This document shows positions 33,537 through 41,490 of a DNA stretch of 64,000 nucleotides, one piece after another (position 1 is the stretch's first letter; every line of letters begins with the position of its first letter). The stretch is taken from positions 1 to 64,000 of the forward strand of contig JBOFEA010000002.1 of NCBI GenBank assembly GCA_051647535.1. Reading direction: 5' to 3'. The position numbers and the translations under genes are program-made. This DNA comes from Brevinema_A sp051647535. Lineage in GTDB: Bacteria > Spirochaetota > Brevinematia > Brevinematales > Brevinemataceae. The notes under the pieces are model-generated. The model made no database searches. It saw only the letters and a list, made by a program, of their open reading frames with translations, and was not told the DNA's origin.

Positions 33537-34451
33537 ATGTCTCTCTTTAAAAAACTGGATAAAGGCGATACTATAGGCATTATAGCTTTATCATCTGCAG
33601 CTCCAAGTCGTGAACTAATCAATATTGGAGTTTCAAAATTAGAATCGCTTGGTTTTAAAGTGGATGTTGCTCCAAACTGTTTTAGCAATTATCATAATTA
33701 TTGCGGAACCGATCAAGAACGTATTTCGTACTTAGAATCCTACTTCAGTAATCCCAAAATCAAAGCACTTATTGCTCTTCGAGGCGGATATGGGTCTATA
33801 CGTATTCTCAGCCAAATTAATTATGACATTATCAAAAATAATCCTAAAATTTTTGTAGGATTCAGTGATCTAACTTCTTTTCAAACAGCAATGTATGTCA
33901 AAACCGGACTACCTTCTTTTCAAGGACCAATGCTTACAACCAATTTTGCTAATTCACCTTCTCAAACAACATTAGATTCTTTTTTTAATATGCTTGCAAA
34001 TCCTGATCATTTAACAATTACCAACCAATTTAACGTGATCAACGAAGGAACTACAGAAGGTATTCTAATAGGTGGAAACTTGATTACTTTTATGACATTG
34101 GTAGGTACAAATTACATGGTTGATTTTTCAGATAAAATACTTTATTTTGAAGATATTAATGAATATACTTATTCTATTGACAGAGCATTAAGCCACCTGA
34201 TGCTTCTTTCCGGAATAGAAAAAATTAAAGGAATTGTTTTTGGTTCATTTACTGATTGTAAGACTCGAAACACTTCAGAAAGCACCTTAATAGAAATTTT
34301 TACTGAAAAAACAAAACATCTGGATATACCTATTGTATACGGTGTTCAAGCAGGTCATTCTTTCCCGACGCTGACTATTCCAATTGGAGCACAGGTAGTA
34401 CTTAATACCCAGCAAAAAATACTCAACCTTACAAAAAGGATCATTAAATGA
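33537..34451 (+). CDS. ldcA: S66 family LD-carboxypeptidase
   Basis: A 304-residue serine carboxypeptidase of the LdcA/MccF family, normal length. It removes the terminal D-Ala from muropeptide tetrapeptides during wall recycling. The N-terminal marker GDTIGIIALSSAAPSRE and the ALRGGYGSIRIL segment are present. The nucleophile Ser lies in VGFSDLT, and the downstream Glu/His of the triad fall in the C-terminal part (LYFEDINEYTYSIDR; VQAGHSFPT). No signal peptide, so cytoplasmic. ATG behind TTAGGAG. Its stop codon overlaps the start of the M20 gene (ATGA), so translation is coupled. Confidence 0.9.
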   Translation: MSLFKKLDKGDTIGIIALSSAAPSRELINIGVSKLESLGFKVDVAPNCFSNYHNYCGTDQERISYLESYFSNPKIKALIALRGGYGSIRILSQINYDIIKNNPKIFVGFSDLTSFQTAMYVKTGLPSFQGPMLTTNFANSPSQTTLDSFFNMLANPDHLTITNQFNVINEGTTEGILIGGNLITFMTLVGTNYMVDFSDKILYFEDINEYTYSIDRALSHLMLLSGIEKIKGIVFGSFTDCKTRNTSESTLIEIFTEKTKHLDIPIVYGVQAGHSFPTLTIPIGAQVVLNTQQKILNLTKRIIK

Positions 34452-35620
34452 TACCTAAAATACCACAAGATCTTGAATCATGGATTATAGATATTCGAAG
34501 AGATTTTCATATGCATCCAGAACTAGGATTTGAAGAATTCCGTACTTCTGAAAAAATCAAAGCATATCTTGCTGATCTCAATATCCCATACAAATCATCA
34601 GCAAAAACAGGCATTATTGGTGAAATCAAAGGAAAAGACTCTTCTATTACGATAGCGCTGCGTGCTGATATCGATGCTCTTCCTATTGAAGAACTAAATG
34701 ACTGTGCTTACAAATCTCAAATCAAAGGTAAAATGCATGCGTGCGGACATGATGCGCATACAGCTATTCTATTGGGAGTAGCAAAAGCATGTGTAGCAAC
34801 CCTTCCACCTTGTAATATCCGATTAATATTTCAACCGGCAGAAGAAACCGACGGTGGTGCCGTACCTATGATCGAAGAAGGTGTATTAACCAATGTAAAC
34901 GGAATTCTCGGACTGCATGTAGATTCTGCTATTAATACAGGAACGATAGGTATTAAATACGGATATATGAATGCCGCATCAGATATGATTACCATTAAAT
35001 TATTCGGTACCAAAGGGCACGGAGCTTATCCAAAAGGAACTGTAGACTGTATTGTGATAGCAGCGGCAGTAATTAATAATCTTCAAAGTATTGTCAGTAG
35101 AAATATAGATGCAAGAGAATCCGTTGTATTGACATTAGGGTCAATTTCCGGAGGAACCGCAAGAAATATTATTTGTGATGAAGTCACTATTGAAGGTACT
35201 ATCCGTACCCTTAATGCAGAACTTAGAGAATTAGTCAATCAACGAGCAGAAGAAATTATTTCCCTGACTGCACAAGCTTTTGGAGGACGTAGTAGCTATA
35301 TAAGAAACAAAGGTTATACAGCATTACTCAACGATGATAATATTGTTGATTTAATTAAAAAAAATGGAGAAAATTTATTAGGCTTAAGTAATATTCATAT
35401 TAAACAACAACCTAATATGGGTGTAGAAGATTTTGCCTATTACTTGGAGAAAGTTCCAGGTGCATTTTTTTACCTAGGCGTACGAAACGAAAATAAAAAT
35501 ATTACAGCTCCTGCACATAATGAATATTTTGATATTGACGAATCTGCGCTAATCATCGGTGTAAAAATGCAGTTAGCAAATATATCTTCGCTATACACGT
35601 ATTTAAAACACTTGGATTAA
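34448..35620 (+). CDS. M20 family amidohydrolase (N-acyl amino acid/IAA-amino acid hydrolase type)
   Basis: A 390-residue metal-dependent amidase of the HipO/AmhX/PepV-like M20D group. The dinuclear metal site is visible in MHACGHDAHTAILLG and FQPAEETDGGAVPMIEEG. A dimerisation lid domain lies in the middle (about 180-290), and PNMGVEDFAYY then APAHNEYFDIDE complete the site. Members remove acyl groups from amino acids or open diaminopimelate derivatives. The exact substrate is not certain; coupling with LdcA suggests peptidoglycan-derived peptides. Start overlaps the ldcA stop as ATGA. Confidence 0.88.
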   Translation: MIPKIPQDLESWIIDIRRDFHMHPELGFEEFRTSEKIKAYLADLNIPYKSSAKTGIIGEIKGKDSSITIALRADIDALPIEELNDCAYKSQIKGKMHACGHDAHTAILLGVAKACVATLPPCNIRLIFQPAEETDGGAVPMIEEGVLTNVNGILGLHVDSAINTGTIGIKYGYMNAASDMITIKLFGTKGHGAYPKGTVDCIVIAAAVINNLQSIVSRNIDARESVVLTLGSISGGTARNIICDEVTIEGTIRTLNAELRELVNQRAEEIISLTAQAFGGRSSYIRNKGYTALLNDDNIVDLIKKNGENLLGLSNIHIKQQPNMGVEDFAYYLEKVPGAFFYLGVRNENKNITAPAHNEYFDIDESALIIGVKMQLANISSLYTYLKHLD

Positions 35621-35628
35621 AATTATTG

Positions 35629-35680
35629 TTGACTAGCCCTTGAATTGTGATTATGTTTTTATAGACAAACAAATTCAAGG
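35629..35680 (+). promoter_or_regulatory. Promoter with flanking inverted repeat upstream of the oxidoreductase pair
   Basis: TTGACT (35629-35634), 17-bp spacer, TATGTT (35652-35657). A perfect 9-bp inverted repeat, CCTTGAATT (35638-35646) and AATTCAAGG (35672-35680), has one arm in the spacer and the other in the leader just before the ribosome binding site. A dimeric repressor bound here would block RNA polymerase. Confidence 0.65.
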
Positions 35681-35687
35681 AGTTAAT

Positions 35688-36221
35688 ATGAAAAAAGCTT
35701 GTTTATGGTTTTCTCATCCATTTTTTGAAAATTCAAGAGCCAATAAAGAAATCTTGAAAAATCTTTGTGCCCAGCATAGTATTCTGCCTATTAGACATAT
35801 TGATCACTTGTATCCTGATTTTAAAATCGATATAGCAACTGAACAAAACACTTTATTAGAAACAGAATTAATTATTCTGCAATTTCCTATATTTTGGTAC
35901 AGTCCTCCATCTTCAATGGTCAACTGGATTGATAATGTATTAACATATAATTTTGCATTTGGTCCAAAAGGTGATCTATTGCAGAATAAAGAATTAATTA
36001 TCTCCATTACTTTAGGAAGTACACAAGAATCCTATTCCCATGCAGGAAAAAATGCTCATACCATTCAAGAATATCTATACGGACTAACCCAGCTTTCTAT
36101 ATATTGTAAAATGAATCTACTGGGAATTGTTGCAAGTTATGGTTATACCGCAGATATAGATGATGAACAGAGAGAAATGCAAACAAAAGAACATGTAAAC
36201 AAATTATTACAGTTAATATAA
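35688..36221 (+). CDS. Flavodoxin-fold NAD(P)H oxidoreductase (Flavodoxin_2/KefF-like), first of a pair
   Basis: A 177-residue protein of the NQO1/KefF (Flavodoxin_2) family. These FMN or FAD enzymes reduce quinones or drive potassium efflux systems with NAD(P)H. Family marks are LIILQFPIFWYSPPSSMVNWIDNVLTYNF and GPKGDLLQNKELIISITLGS. I choose ATG at 35688 (MKKACLWFSHPFFENS), preceded by AAGGAG, over an upstream TTG lying inside the promoter. The following gene is a close paralogue, so the pair arose by tandem duplication. No KefB/KefC gene is nearby. Confidence 0.85.
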   Translation: MKKACLWFSHPFFENSRANKEILKNLCAQHSILPIRHIDHLYPDFKIDIATEQNTLLETELIILQFPIFWYSPPSSMVNWIDNVLTYNFAFGPKGDLLQNKELIISITLGSTQESYSHAGKNAHTIQEYLYGLTQLSIYCKMNLLGIVASYGYTADIDDEQREMQTKEHVNKLLQLI

Positions 36222-36238
36222 TATGTTAAGGAATAACT

Positions 36239-36775
36239 ATGAAAAAAGTTGGTGTATGGCTATCTCACCCTTATTTTGAAGATTCAATAGCAAACAAAGA
36301 AATTATAAACCATATTGCTTCAGAGCATCCTGAAATAAGTATCAGAAACATAGATAATTTATACCCAAAATTTCAAGTGGATGTGAATTCTGAACAAAAC
36401 ACCTTAATTAATACAGACGTGATTATTTTACAGTTTCCTTTATGCTGGTATAATGTACCTGCAGCATTAAAAAATTGGATTGATAGAGTATTAACATATA
36501 ATTTTGTTTTTGAAGAAACAGAAAAAAAATTAAAAGGAAAAGATTTGATTATCTCTATAACAGTTGGAGATAAAGAAGGTGATTTTTCAAAAACAGGACG
36601 AATCGGCCATTCTTTAGAAGAATATTTCTTATCTTTTATTCAGTTTGCTTCCGAAAGTGGAATGAATTACAAAGGAATTACAGCACTCTATGGATGCAAA
36701 AACGAAATAATAGAAATCAATGAATTACAACAAGCAGCACGTAATCATGCAGACAAACTAGTACAAATGATTTAA
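36239..36775 (+). CDS. Flavodoxin-fold NAD(P)H oxidoreductase (Flavodoxin_2/KefF-like), second of a pair
   Basis: A 178-residue paralogue of the preceding gene, with VIILQFPLCWYNVPAALKNWIDRVLTYNF matching the family FMN/dimer motif even better (W-Y-x-x-P-A-x-L-K-x-W-I-D). ATG behind AAGGAAT, 17 bases after the first copy. The two share an operon and the regulated promoter at 35629-35680 and may form a heterodimer or differ in substrate. A terminator follows 40 bases downstream. Confidence 0.87.
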   Translation: MKKVGVWLSHPYFEDSIANKEIINHIASEHPEISIRNIDNLYPKFQVDVNSEQNTLINTDVIILQFPLCWYNVPAALKNWIDRVLTYNFVFEETEKKLKGKDLIISITVGDKEGDFSKTGRIGHSLEEYFLSFIQFASESGMNYKGITALYGCKNEIIEINELQQAARNHADKLVQMI

Positions 36776-36814
36776 ATTTGTTATTAGATAGATAACAATA
36801 GATTTTTCAAAAAT

Positions 36815-36846
36815 AAAAAAAAGGATGCTTACGCATCCTTTTTTTT
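36815..36846. terminator. Bidirectional terminator, copy 1
   Basis: GGATGC-TTAC-GCATCC (36823-36838) flanked by an A-run on the left and a T-run on the right, so it can work on both strands. It serves the oxidoreductase pair (+) and the first lipoprotein gene (-), and is repeated exactly at 37873-37888. Confidence 0.92.
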
Positions 36847-37441
36847 AAAGTTCTATAGCTCTAATAATTTTAGCACTATAACTCGTAGTAAAGAATTTAT
36901 AATGCCAAAATCCTTGTATAATAAATTCGCGCGACTCAGGAAATACAGAATCTTGCAATTTTTGAACATGCCAAGGATTAGATCCTGATTGTGCTTCAGC
37001 AAAACCAAGAGAAACTCTATTATCAGATGTGTAAAAAGGATCCATAATATATACCAAAAAATGAGTCACGTTTCTTGGCCATGTTGCAGTTGTCTGACCA
37101 TTTTTAGGAATAAAGTATGAACAAGTGAATTTCTTACCAGGAAGATTTCGAGGGTACAAAAAATCGTCAATCGGATAAACCATCTGCTCATTATTAAAAA
37201 GTGCAAAGAAACCTGTTTTATACTCTACCAGAGGATATACAACAACATAAGGCTTATATATTGCTCCTGTATACTTCATATTGTCCTTAAAAGTATAAGT
37301 ATCCATATCTATTTGTCTTCCTGACTTAGATATTACAGTTTGTTCTTCTGAACTATTCGATGTCATATATTCTGTTTTATCACCTGTTACTGAACAGGCA
37401 TTAAAAATTAACAGAATAAAAAGAATCAACATTTTTTTCAT
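36845..37441 (-). CDS. Putative lipoprotein, duplicated family copy 1
   Basis: A 198-residue lipoprotein. The signal peptide MKKMLILFILLIFNACS ends in a lipobox (FNAC). The mature part begins with a Ser/Thr/Glu-rich linker, then a beta-rich domain with YTGAIYKPYVVVYPLVE, YFIPKNGQTTATWPRNVTHFLVYIMDPFYTSDNR and GSNPWHVQKLQDSVFPESREFII. I recognise no family. It is clearly homologous to the product of 37894-38511 (most of the mature domain aligns), from a local tandem duplication. Its own sigma-70 promoter and a terminator flank it. ATG behind AGGAG. Location (inner or outer membrane) cannot be told from sequence; no Asp at +2. Confidence 0.78.
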   Translation of the reverse strand: MKKMLILFILLIFNACSVTGDKTEYMTSNSSEEQTVISKSGRQIDMDTYTFKDNMKYTGAIYKPYVVVYPLVEYKTGFFALFNNEQMVYPIDDFLYPRNLPGKKFTCSYFIPKNGQTTATWPRNVTHFLVYIMDPFYTSDNRVSLGFAEAQSGSNPWHVQKLQDSVFPESREFIIQGFWHYKFFTTSYSAKIIRAIEL

Positions 37442-37474
37442 GATTCTTACTCCTAAAATTTATTATATTAAATA

Positions 37475-37503
37475 AGTATATAACACTATATATATTGTGT
37501 CAA
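37475..37503 (-). promoter_or_regulatory. Sigma-70 promoter of lipoprotein copy 1
   Basis: On the minus strand TTGACA (37503-37498), 17-bp spacer, TATACT (37480-37475). The same spacing is kept in copy 2, but the long palindrome there is broken here. Confidence 0.7.
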
Positions 37504-37540
37504 TTTATTTTTATATTAAAATTATATTGATATACTCTTT

Positions 37541-37853
37541 TTCGCTATCATGGATACTATCGCAGAATTGTCAATAACACTAGAATTAGCTAAGTTAGAC
37601 AAATCTGGTGCTTCCCCCTGAAATTCAAGTTTCCCAAGTGAAACAAGTCAAAAGTATTTATGTATCTGTTGACGATTTTCCACTTGCAACCATAGATAAA
37701 TCAAACCATCTCATTGTAGAAAATGTAGTAGATCTTCAGGATTATTTAATAAGAACACTTTTATTAACCTACTAAAAAAGTAAAAGTAGATTTTATTATG
37801 TTCGACATGGGATCATAGAGACAGTAATTTCACATTAGAGTAGTAGAATTTGG
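37541..37853 (+). pseudogene. guaB relic (fragment without promoter or start)
   Basis: About 310 bases match the guaB stretch 38843-39160 with scattered substitutions and small indels. Shared strings include TGGATACT, CACTAGAATTAGCTAAGTTAG, TCCCAAGTGAAACAAGTCAA, TCTGTTGACGATTTTCC and CAGGATTATTTAATAAGAA. It corresponds to GuaB residues of about 42-148, but stops and frameshifts break the frame, and the substrate-binding loop with the catalytic Cys is absent. Compared with copy 2, roughly 220 bases holding promoter and start have been lost. It is a dead product of the local tandem duplication. Confidence 0.9.
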
Positions 37854-37865
37854 AAAAATAGAAAT

Positions 37866-37895
37866 AAAAAAAGGATGCTTACGCATCCTTTTTTT
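37866..37895. terminator. Bidirectional terminator, copy 2
   Basis: The same GGATGC-TTAC-GCATCC hairpin as at 36823-36838 with flanking A-run and T-run. It ends the second lipoprotein gene and any transcript through the guaB relic. Confidence 0.92.
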
Positions 37896-38511
37896 ACATT
37901 TCAAAAGTTCTAATAATTTTAGCTTTATAGGTTGTAAAAAAGATTTTATACTTCCAAGTTCCTCGTATGGCAAATTCCCGCGACTCAGGAAATGTGGAAT
38001 CTTGCAATTTTTGAACATACCAAGGATCAGATCCTGATTGTGCCTTAGCTAAACCAAGAGAAATTCTATTAATAGATGTATAAAAAGTATCCATAATATA
38101 CACCACAAAATGAGTCACTTCACTTGGCCATTCTACAGTTGTTTGACCATTTTTAGGAATAAAGTATGAATAGCGGATAGTTGAATCAGGAAGCCTACCA
38201 GGTCGTACCCAACTAGAAATCGGATAATTTATCTGGTCGTTATTAAAAAGTGCAAAGCAACCTGGGCTAATCTCTACAATAGGGTATACAACAACATAAG
38301 GCTTATATATTGCTCCTGTATACTGCATATAGTCCGTGAAAGTATAAGTATTCATAGCTTTTGGTCTTCCTGACTTAGACATTGCAATTTGTTCTTCCGA
38401 ACTATTCACTGAATTTTCAAAACCATCCGATGTCATATATGCTGTTTTATCACCGGCTACTGAACAGGCGTTAAACATTAACAGCATAAAAAGAATAAAC
38501 ATTTTTTTCAT
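37894..38511 (-). CDS. Putative lipoprotein, duplicated family copy 2
   Basis: A 205-residue lipoprotein starting at ATG 38511 (MKKMFILFMLLMFNACS), behind AGGAG; the longer frame upstream lacks a site and overlaps the promoter. The lipobox is FNAC. The mature protein aligns along its length with copy 1 (YTGAIYKPYVVVYPIVE, YFIPKNGQTTVEWPSEVTHFVVYIMDTFYTS, GSDPWYVQKLQDSTFPESREF), with extra residues in the linker (NSVNSSEEQ) and many substitutions. Such divergence with both frames intact suggests selection on both copies. Function unknown. It is transcribed divergently from guaB. Confidence 0.78.
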   Translation of the reverse strand: MKKMFILFMLLMFNACSVAGDKTAYMTSDGFENSVNSSEEQIAMSKSGRPKAMNTYTFTDYMQYTGAIYKPYVVVYPIVEISPGCFALFNNDQINYPISSWVRPGRLPDSTIRYSYFIPKNGQTTVEWPSEVTHFVVYIMDTFYTSINRISLGLAKAQSGSDPWYVQKLQDSTFPESREFAIRGTWKYKIFFTTYKAKIIRTFEM

Positions 38512-38538
38512 GATTCTTACTCCTAAAAATTTATTATA

Positions 38539-38585
38539 TATATATAATGTTATATACTTATATAACATTATATATAAAATGTCAA
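38539..38585 (-). promoter_or_regulatory. Promoter of lipoprotein copy 2 with an 18-bp-arm palindrome over the -10
   Basis: On the minus strand TTGACA (38585-38580), 17-bp spacer, TATAAG (38562-38557). A perfect inverted repeat with 18-bp arms and a 2-base centre (38539-38556 and 38559-38576) covers the -10 and spacer. Its core is AATGTTATATA-CT-TATATAACATT. Being AT-only apart from a few bases, it may be an operator or a cruciform-prone sequence. Confidence 0.6.
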
Positions 38586-38659
38586 TCTATTTTTTATATT
38601 TAAATGATATTAATACATTCTTACAAGTACAATAAATGTAAACTTGATATAGATAATAC

Positions 38660-38688
38660 TTGACAAATTAAAAAAAATAAAATATAAT
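38660..38688 (+). promoter_or_regulatory. Perfect-consensus sigma-70 promoter of guaB-guaA
   Basis: TTGACA (38660-38665), 17-bp spacer, TATAAT (38683-38688). Start near 38695, 24 bases before the guaB ATG; this rules out the upstream TTG at 38692 as start. No guanine riboswitch fits in so short a leader. Confidence 0.85.
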
Positions 38689-38718
38689 ATATTGAATCTA
38701 ATAAAAAGGATTCACGTT

Positions 38719-39828
38719 ATGTTTCAAAAATATTACAGTTATGATGACGTACTTTTTGTACCTAATTATACAGACTTTTCACTAGAAGAAATATCTCTTG
38801 AAACACATCTTGTTGGTGATATTTTTTTAAAAATTCCTATTATTTCCGCTGCAATGGATACTGTCACAGAATTGTCAATGGCACTAGAATTAGCTAAGTT
38901 AGGTGGAGCTGGTGTTATCCATAGAAATCTTCCTCCAGAAATTCAAGCTTCCCAAGTGAAACAAGTCAAAAGTGTTTCCGTATCTGTTGACGATTTTCCG
39001 CTTGCAACCTTAGATAAATCCAACCATCTTATTGTAGGAGCTGCAGTATCTCCTCAGGATTATTTAATAAGAATGCCTTTATTAGCTGAAGCGGGAGTAG
39101 ATTTTGTTGTGTTCGATGTGGCTCATGGAGACAGTAAATTTACATTAGAAGCAATTGAAGATTGTAAGAACAAATTTCCGATTTATGTCATTGGAGGCAA
39201 CGCTGCAACCAAAGACGGAAGCAAACGATTGATTGATGTGGGATCAGATGCTGTTAAGATTGGTGTTGGAGCCGGTTCGATTTGTACCACAAGAATTATC
39301 TGCGGTATCGGAGTTCCACAGCTTTCAGCTGTTTTAGAGTGTGCTGAAGAATGTAAAAAACATAATATTCCATCTATTGCCGACGGAGGATTAAGATATT
39401 CCGGAGATATTGTAAAAGCACTAGGTGCCGGTTCCAACCTTGTTATGTTAGGAAATATGCTTGCTGTTGCAGAAGAAGCTGCAGGAGAAAATGTAGAATT
39501 TCAAGGACGTATCTATAAGCGTTATCGAGGAATGGGTTCTATGGATGCTATCGCTCAAGGCGGAGCAGGACGTTATCAAGTCGAAAAAAATAAACCTATT
39601 GTTCCTGAAGGTGTAGAAGGACTTCTCCCTTGTGAAGGAAAATTAGAAGCAATTTTATATCAAATTACCACAGGCATTAAAAAAGGAATGTGGTACTGCG
39701 GATGTAAAACAATGTCAGAGTTAAAAGATTATAAGCAGTTTATTGAAATTTCTTCTGCTGGCCTGCAGGAATCACATGCCCATGATCTTTCAAATATTAA
39801 AGCTGCACCCAATTATAAACGTTATTAA
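38719..39828 (+). CDS. guaB: Inosine-5'-monophosphate dehydrogenase lacking CBS domains
   Basis: A 369-residue IMP dehydrogenase, converting IMP to XMP with NAD, the committed step to GMP. The usual enzyme has about 490 residues with two CBS domains inserted near residue 95. Here FPLATLDKSNHLIVGAAVS runs straight from one half of the barrel into the other, so the Bateman module is absent, as in Borrelia. The catalytic Cys189 is in GAGSICTTRIICG; the phosphate loop is IADGGLRYSGDI; the flap has YKRYRGMGSM and EGVEGLLPCEG. ATG chosen for AAGGA upstream and the promoter position. It overlaps the possible early guaA start, so guaB-guaA is an operon. Confidence 0.96.
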   Translation: MFQKYYSYDDVLFVPNYTDFSLEEISLETHLVGDIFLKIPIISAAMDTVTELSMALELAKLGGAGVIHRNLPPEIQASQVKQVKSVSVSVDDFPLATLDKSNHLIVGAAVSPQDYLIRMPLLAEAGVDFVVFDVAHGDSKFTLEAIEDCKNKFPIYVIGGNAATKDGSKRLIDVGSDAVKIGVGAGSICTTRIICGIGVPQLSAVLECAEECKKHNIPSIADGGLRYSGDIVKALGAGSNLVMLGNMLAVAEEAAGENVEFQGRIYKRYRGMGSMDAIAQGGAGRYQVEKNKPIVPEGVEGLLPCEGKLEAILYQITTGIKKGMWYCGCKTMSELKDYKQFIEISSAGLQESHAHDLSNIKAAPNYKRY

Positions 39829-39845
39829 TGAGGTATTCTGAAAAT

Positions 39846-41402
39846 ATGAAAGAACACATACTTATCTTAGATTTCGGAAGCCAATCTACTCACTTGATTG
39901 CAAGACGATTAAATGATTTAGGATTTGAAGCTCACATTTCCCCCCCTACATTGACTGCAGAAGAAATTACAAAACATTCCCCTAAAGGAATTATTTTTTC
40001 AGGATCTCCGGATTCTGTCTATGAAGAAAATGCATTAAATTATGATACAAACATTCTCGACTTGAATATACCTAAACTAGGAATCTGCTATGGTTTTCAG
40101 TGTACTGTTAATAATCTTAACGGTAAAGTTGAAAGCTCTTCCGTACGTGAATACGGTGAATGTCCTGTTTCTATTATAGAATCATCACCCATCTTCACCA
40201 ATCTTCCTAACATATTTACAACTTGGATGTCGCACGGCGATAGTATTGTTGAATTATCCGAACACTTTTCTTTACTTGCTGAATCCAACAACCATCCTGC
40301 AGCTGCTTATTGTTCGAAATTTCAATTTTGGGGATTGCAGTTTCATCCGGAATTATCGCACTCTGAATGTGGTAAAGAAATTTTAAACAATTTTGCAGAA
40401 CATATCTGCGGTTTATCCAAAAATAATAACACCATGGATGCTCTCGTTTCACAAATTACCACTTCTATTCAAAATCAAATAGGAGACAATCCTGTATTAA
40501 TTTTGGTATCAGGCGGAGTTGATTCCACAGTGGCAGCAGCTCTTCTCTTGAAAAGTTTAGATCCTAGCAACGTTCATTTAATGTATATCGACACGGGATT
40601 AATGAGAAAAAATGAAACAGAAGAAATTAAACATATTTTATCACAACTTCAAGGAAAGCATATTCATATTATCCGTGCAGAAGATGAATTTCTCAATGCA
40701 CTAACAGAAATTTCCGATCCTGAAGAAAAAAGAAACATTATTGGAGATTTATTTGTATCTATCACCATACGTGAAGTAAAAAAACTAGGACTACCACAAG
40801 ATTTCTATTTGGCTCAAGGCACATTGTATACTGATCTTATTGAATCCGGTCAAGGTGTAGGAGCTAATGCCAAAGCAATCAAAAGCCATCATAACGTGAA
40901 TTCTCCTTTAATTAAAGCAAAGCGGGAATCAGGTAAACTATTAGAACCTTTAAAAGATCTATATAAAGATAATGCAAGACAATTAGGACTTTATCTTGGA
41001 CTTCCGGAACAGCTGATTTACCGCCATCCGTTCCCCGGCCCCGGATTAGGGGTTCGCATTCTAGGCGAAATAACCAAAGAAAAATGTTTGATTCTTCAAA
41101 AAGCAGATGCTATTTATTTGGAAGAGCTTCATAAACGAAATTTATACCATCAAATTTGGCAGGCATTTGCAGTATTAATTCCTGTAAAAACAGTAGGAGT
41201 AGTAGGAGATATAAGGAGATACGGTTATTCTATTGCTCTACGAGCGGTAAATTCCTCTGACGGTGTCAGTGCCGACATTTTTGACTTTCCAATGAAGGAT
41301 CTTAAAGAAATTTCCTCTCGCATTACCAATGAAATTACAGAAGTTTCACGCGTTGTTTATGATATTTCTTCAAAACCCCCTGCAACTATTGAATGGGAAT
41401 AA
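39846..41402 (+). CDS. guaA: GMP synthase (glutamine-hydrolysing)
   Basis: A 518-residue enzyme that aminates XMP to GMP. The N-terminal class I glutaminase has Cys81 in GICYGFQ and the His-Glu pair in LQFHPELS. The ATP-pyrophosphatase has the P-loop LVSGGVDSTVAAALL, and the C-terminal dimer domain ends PPATIEWE, the standard GuaA end. I choose ATG at 39846 (MKEHILILDFGSQ), with GAGG 12 bases upstream, over the ATG at 39828 that overlaps the guaB stop and lacks a site. Both are possible. It directly follows guaB, giving a complete IMP-to-GMP branch. Confidence 0.97.
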   Translation: MKEHILILDFGSQSTHLIARRLNDLGFEAHISPPTLTAEEITKHSPKGIIFSGSPDSVYEENALNYDTNILDLNIPKLGICYGFQCTVNNLNGKVESSSVREYGECPVSIIESSPIFTNLPNIFTTWMSHGDSIVELSEHFSLLAESNNHPAAAYCSKFQFWGLQFHPELSHSECGKEILNNFAEHICGLSKNNNTMDALVSQITTSIQNQIGDNPVLILVSGGVDSTVAAALLLKSLDPSNVHLMYIDTGLMRKNETEEIKHILSQLQGKHIHIIRAEDEFLNALTEISDPEEKRNIIGDLFVSITIREVKKLGLPQDFYLAQGTLYTDLIESGQGVGANAKAIKSHHNVNSPLIKAKRESGKLLEPLKDLYKDNARQLGLYLGLPEQLIYRHPFPGPGLGVRILGEITKEKCLILQKADAIYLEELHKRNLYHQIWQAFAVLIPVKTVGVVGDIRRYGYSIALRAVNSSDGVSADIFDFPMKDLKEISSRITNEITEVSRVVYDISSKPPATIEWE

Positions 41403-41490
41403 TATCTCTAAATAATGATTTAATATTTTTATCACAGCTGATAAACTGTATATTAATTAATAACTAATTATATTTGGAGGATTAATTTAA

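Larger units (their letters stand above)
36814..39160. repeat. Decayed tandem duplication: terminator + lipoprotein gene + 5' part of guaB
   Basis: Copy 1 covers about 36814-37853 and copy 2 about 37866-39160. The order in each is the same: an identical GGATGC-TTAC-GCATCC terminator, a lipoprotein gene on the minus strand, its promoter, then guaB sequence on the plus strand. In copy 1 the guaB part has lost its promoter and start and carries stops and frameshifts (37541-37853). In copy 2 it is the intact gene (matching 38843-39160). The duplicated lipoprotein genes both remain open. Confidence 0.85.

Noticed and set aside
38660..38718. A purine riboswitch upstream of guaB
   Set aside because: The predicted leader is only about 24 bases long, too short for an aptamer.
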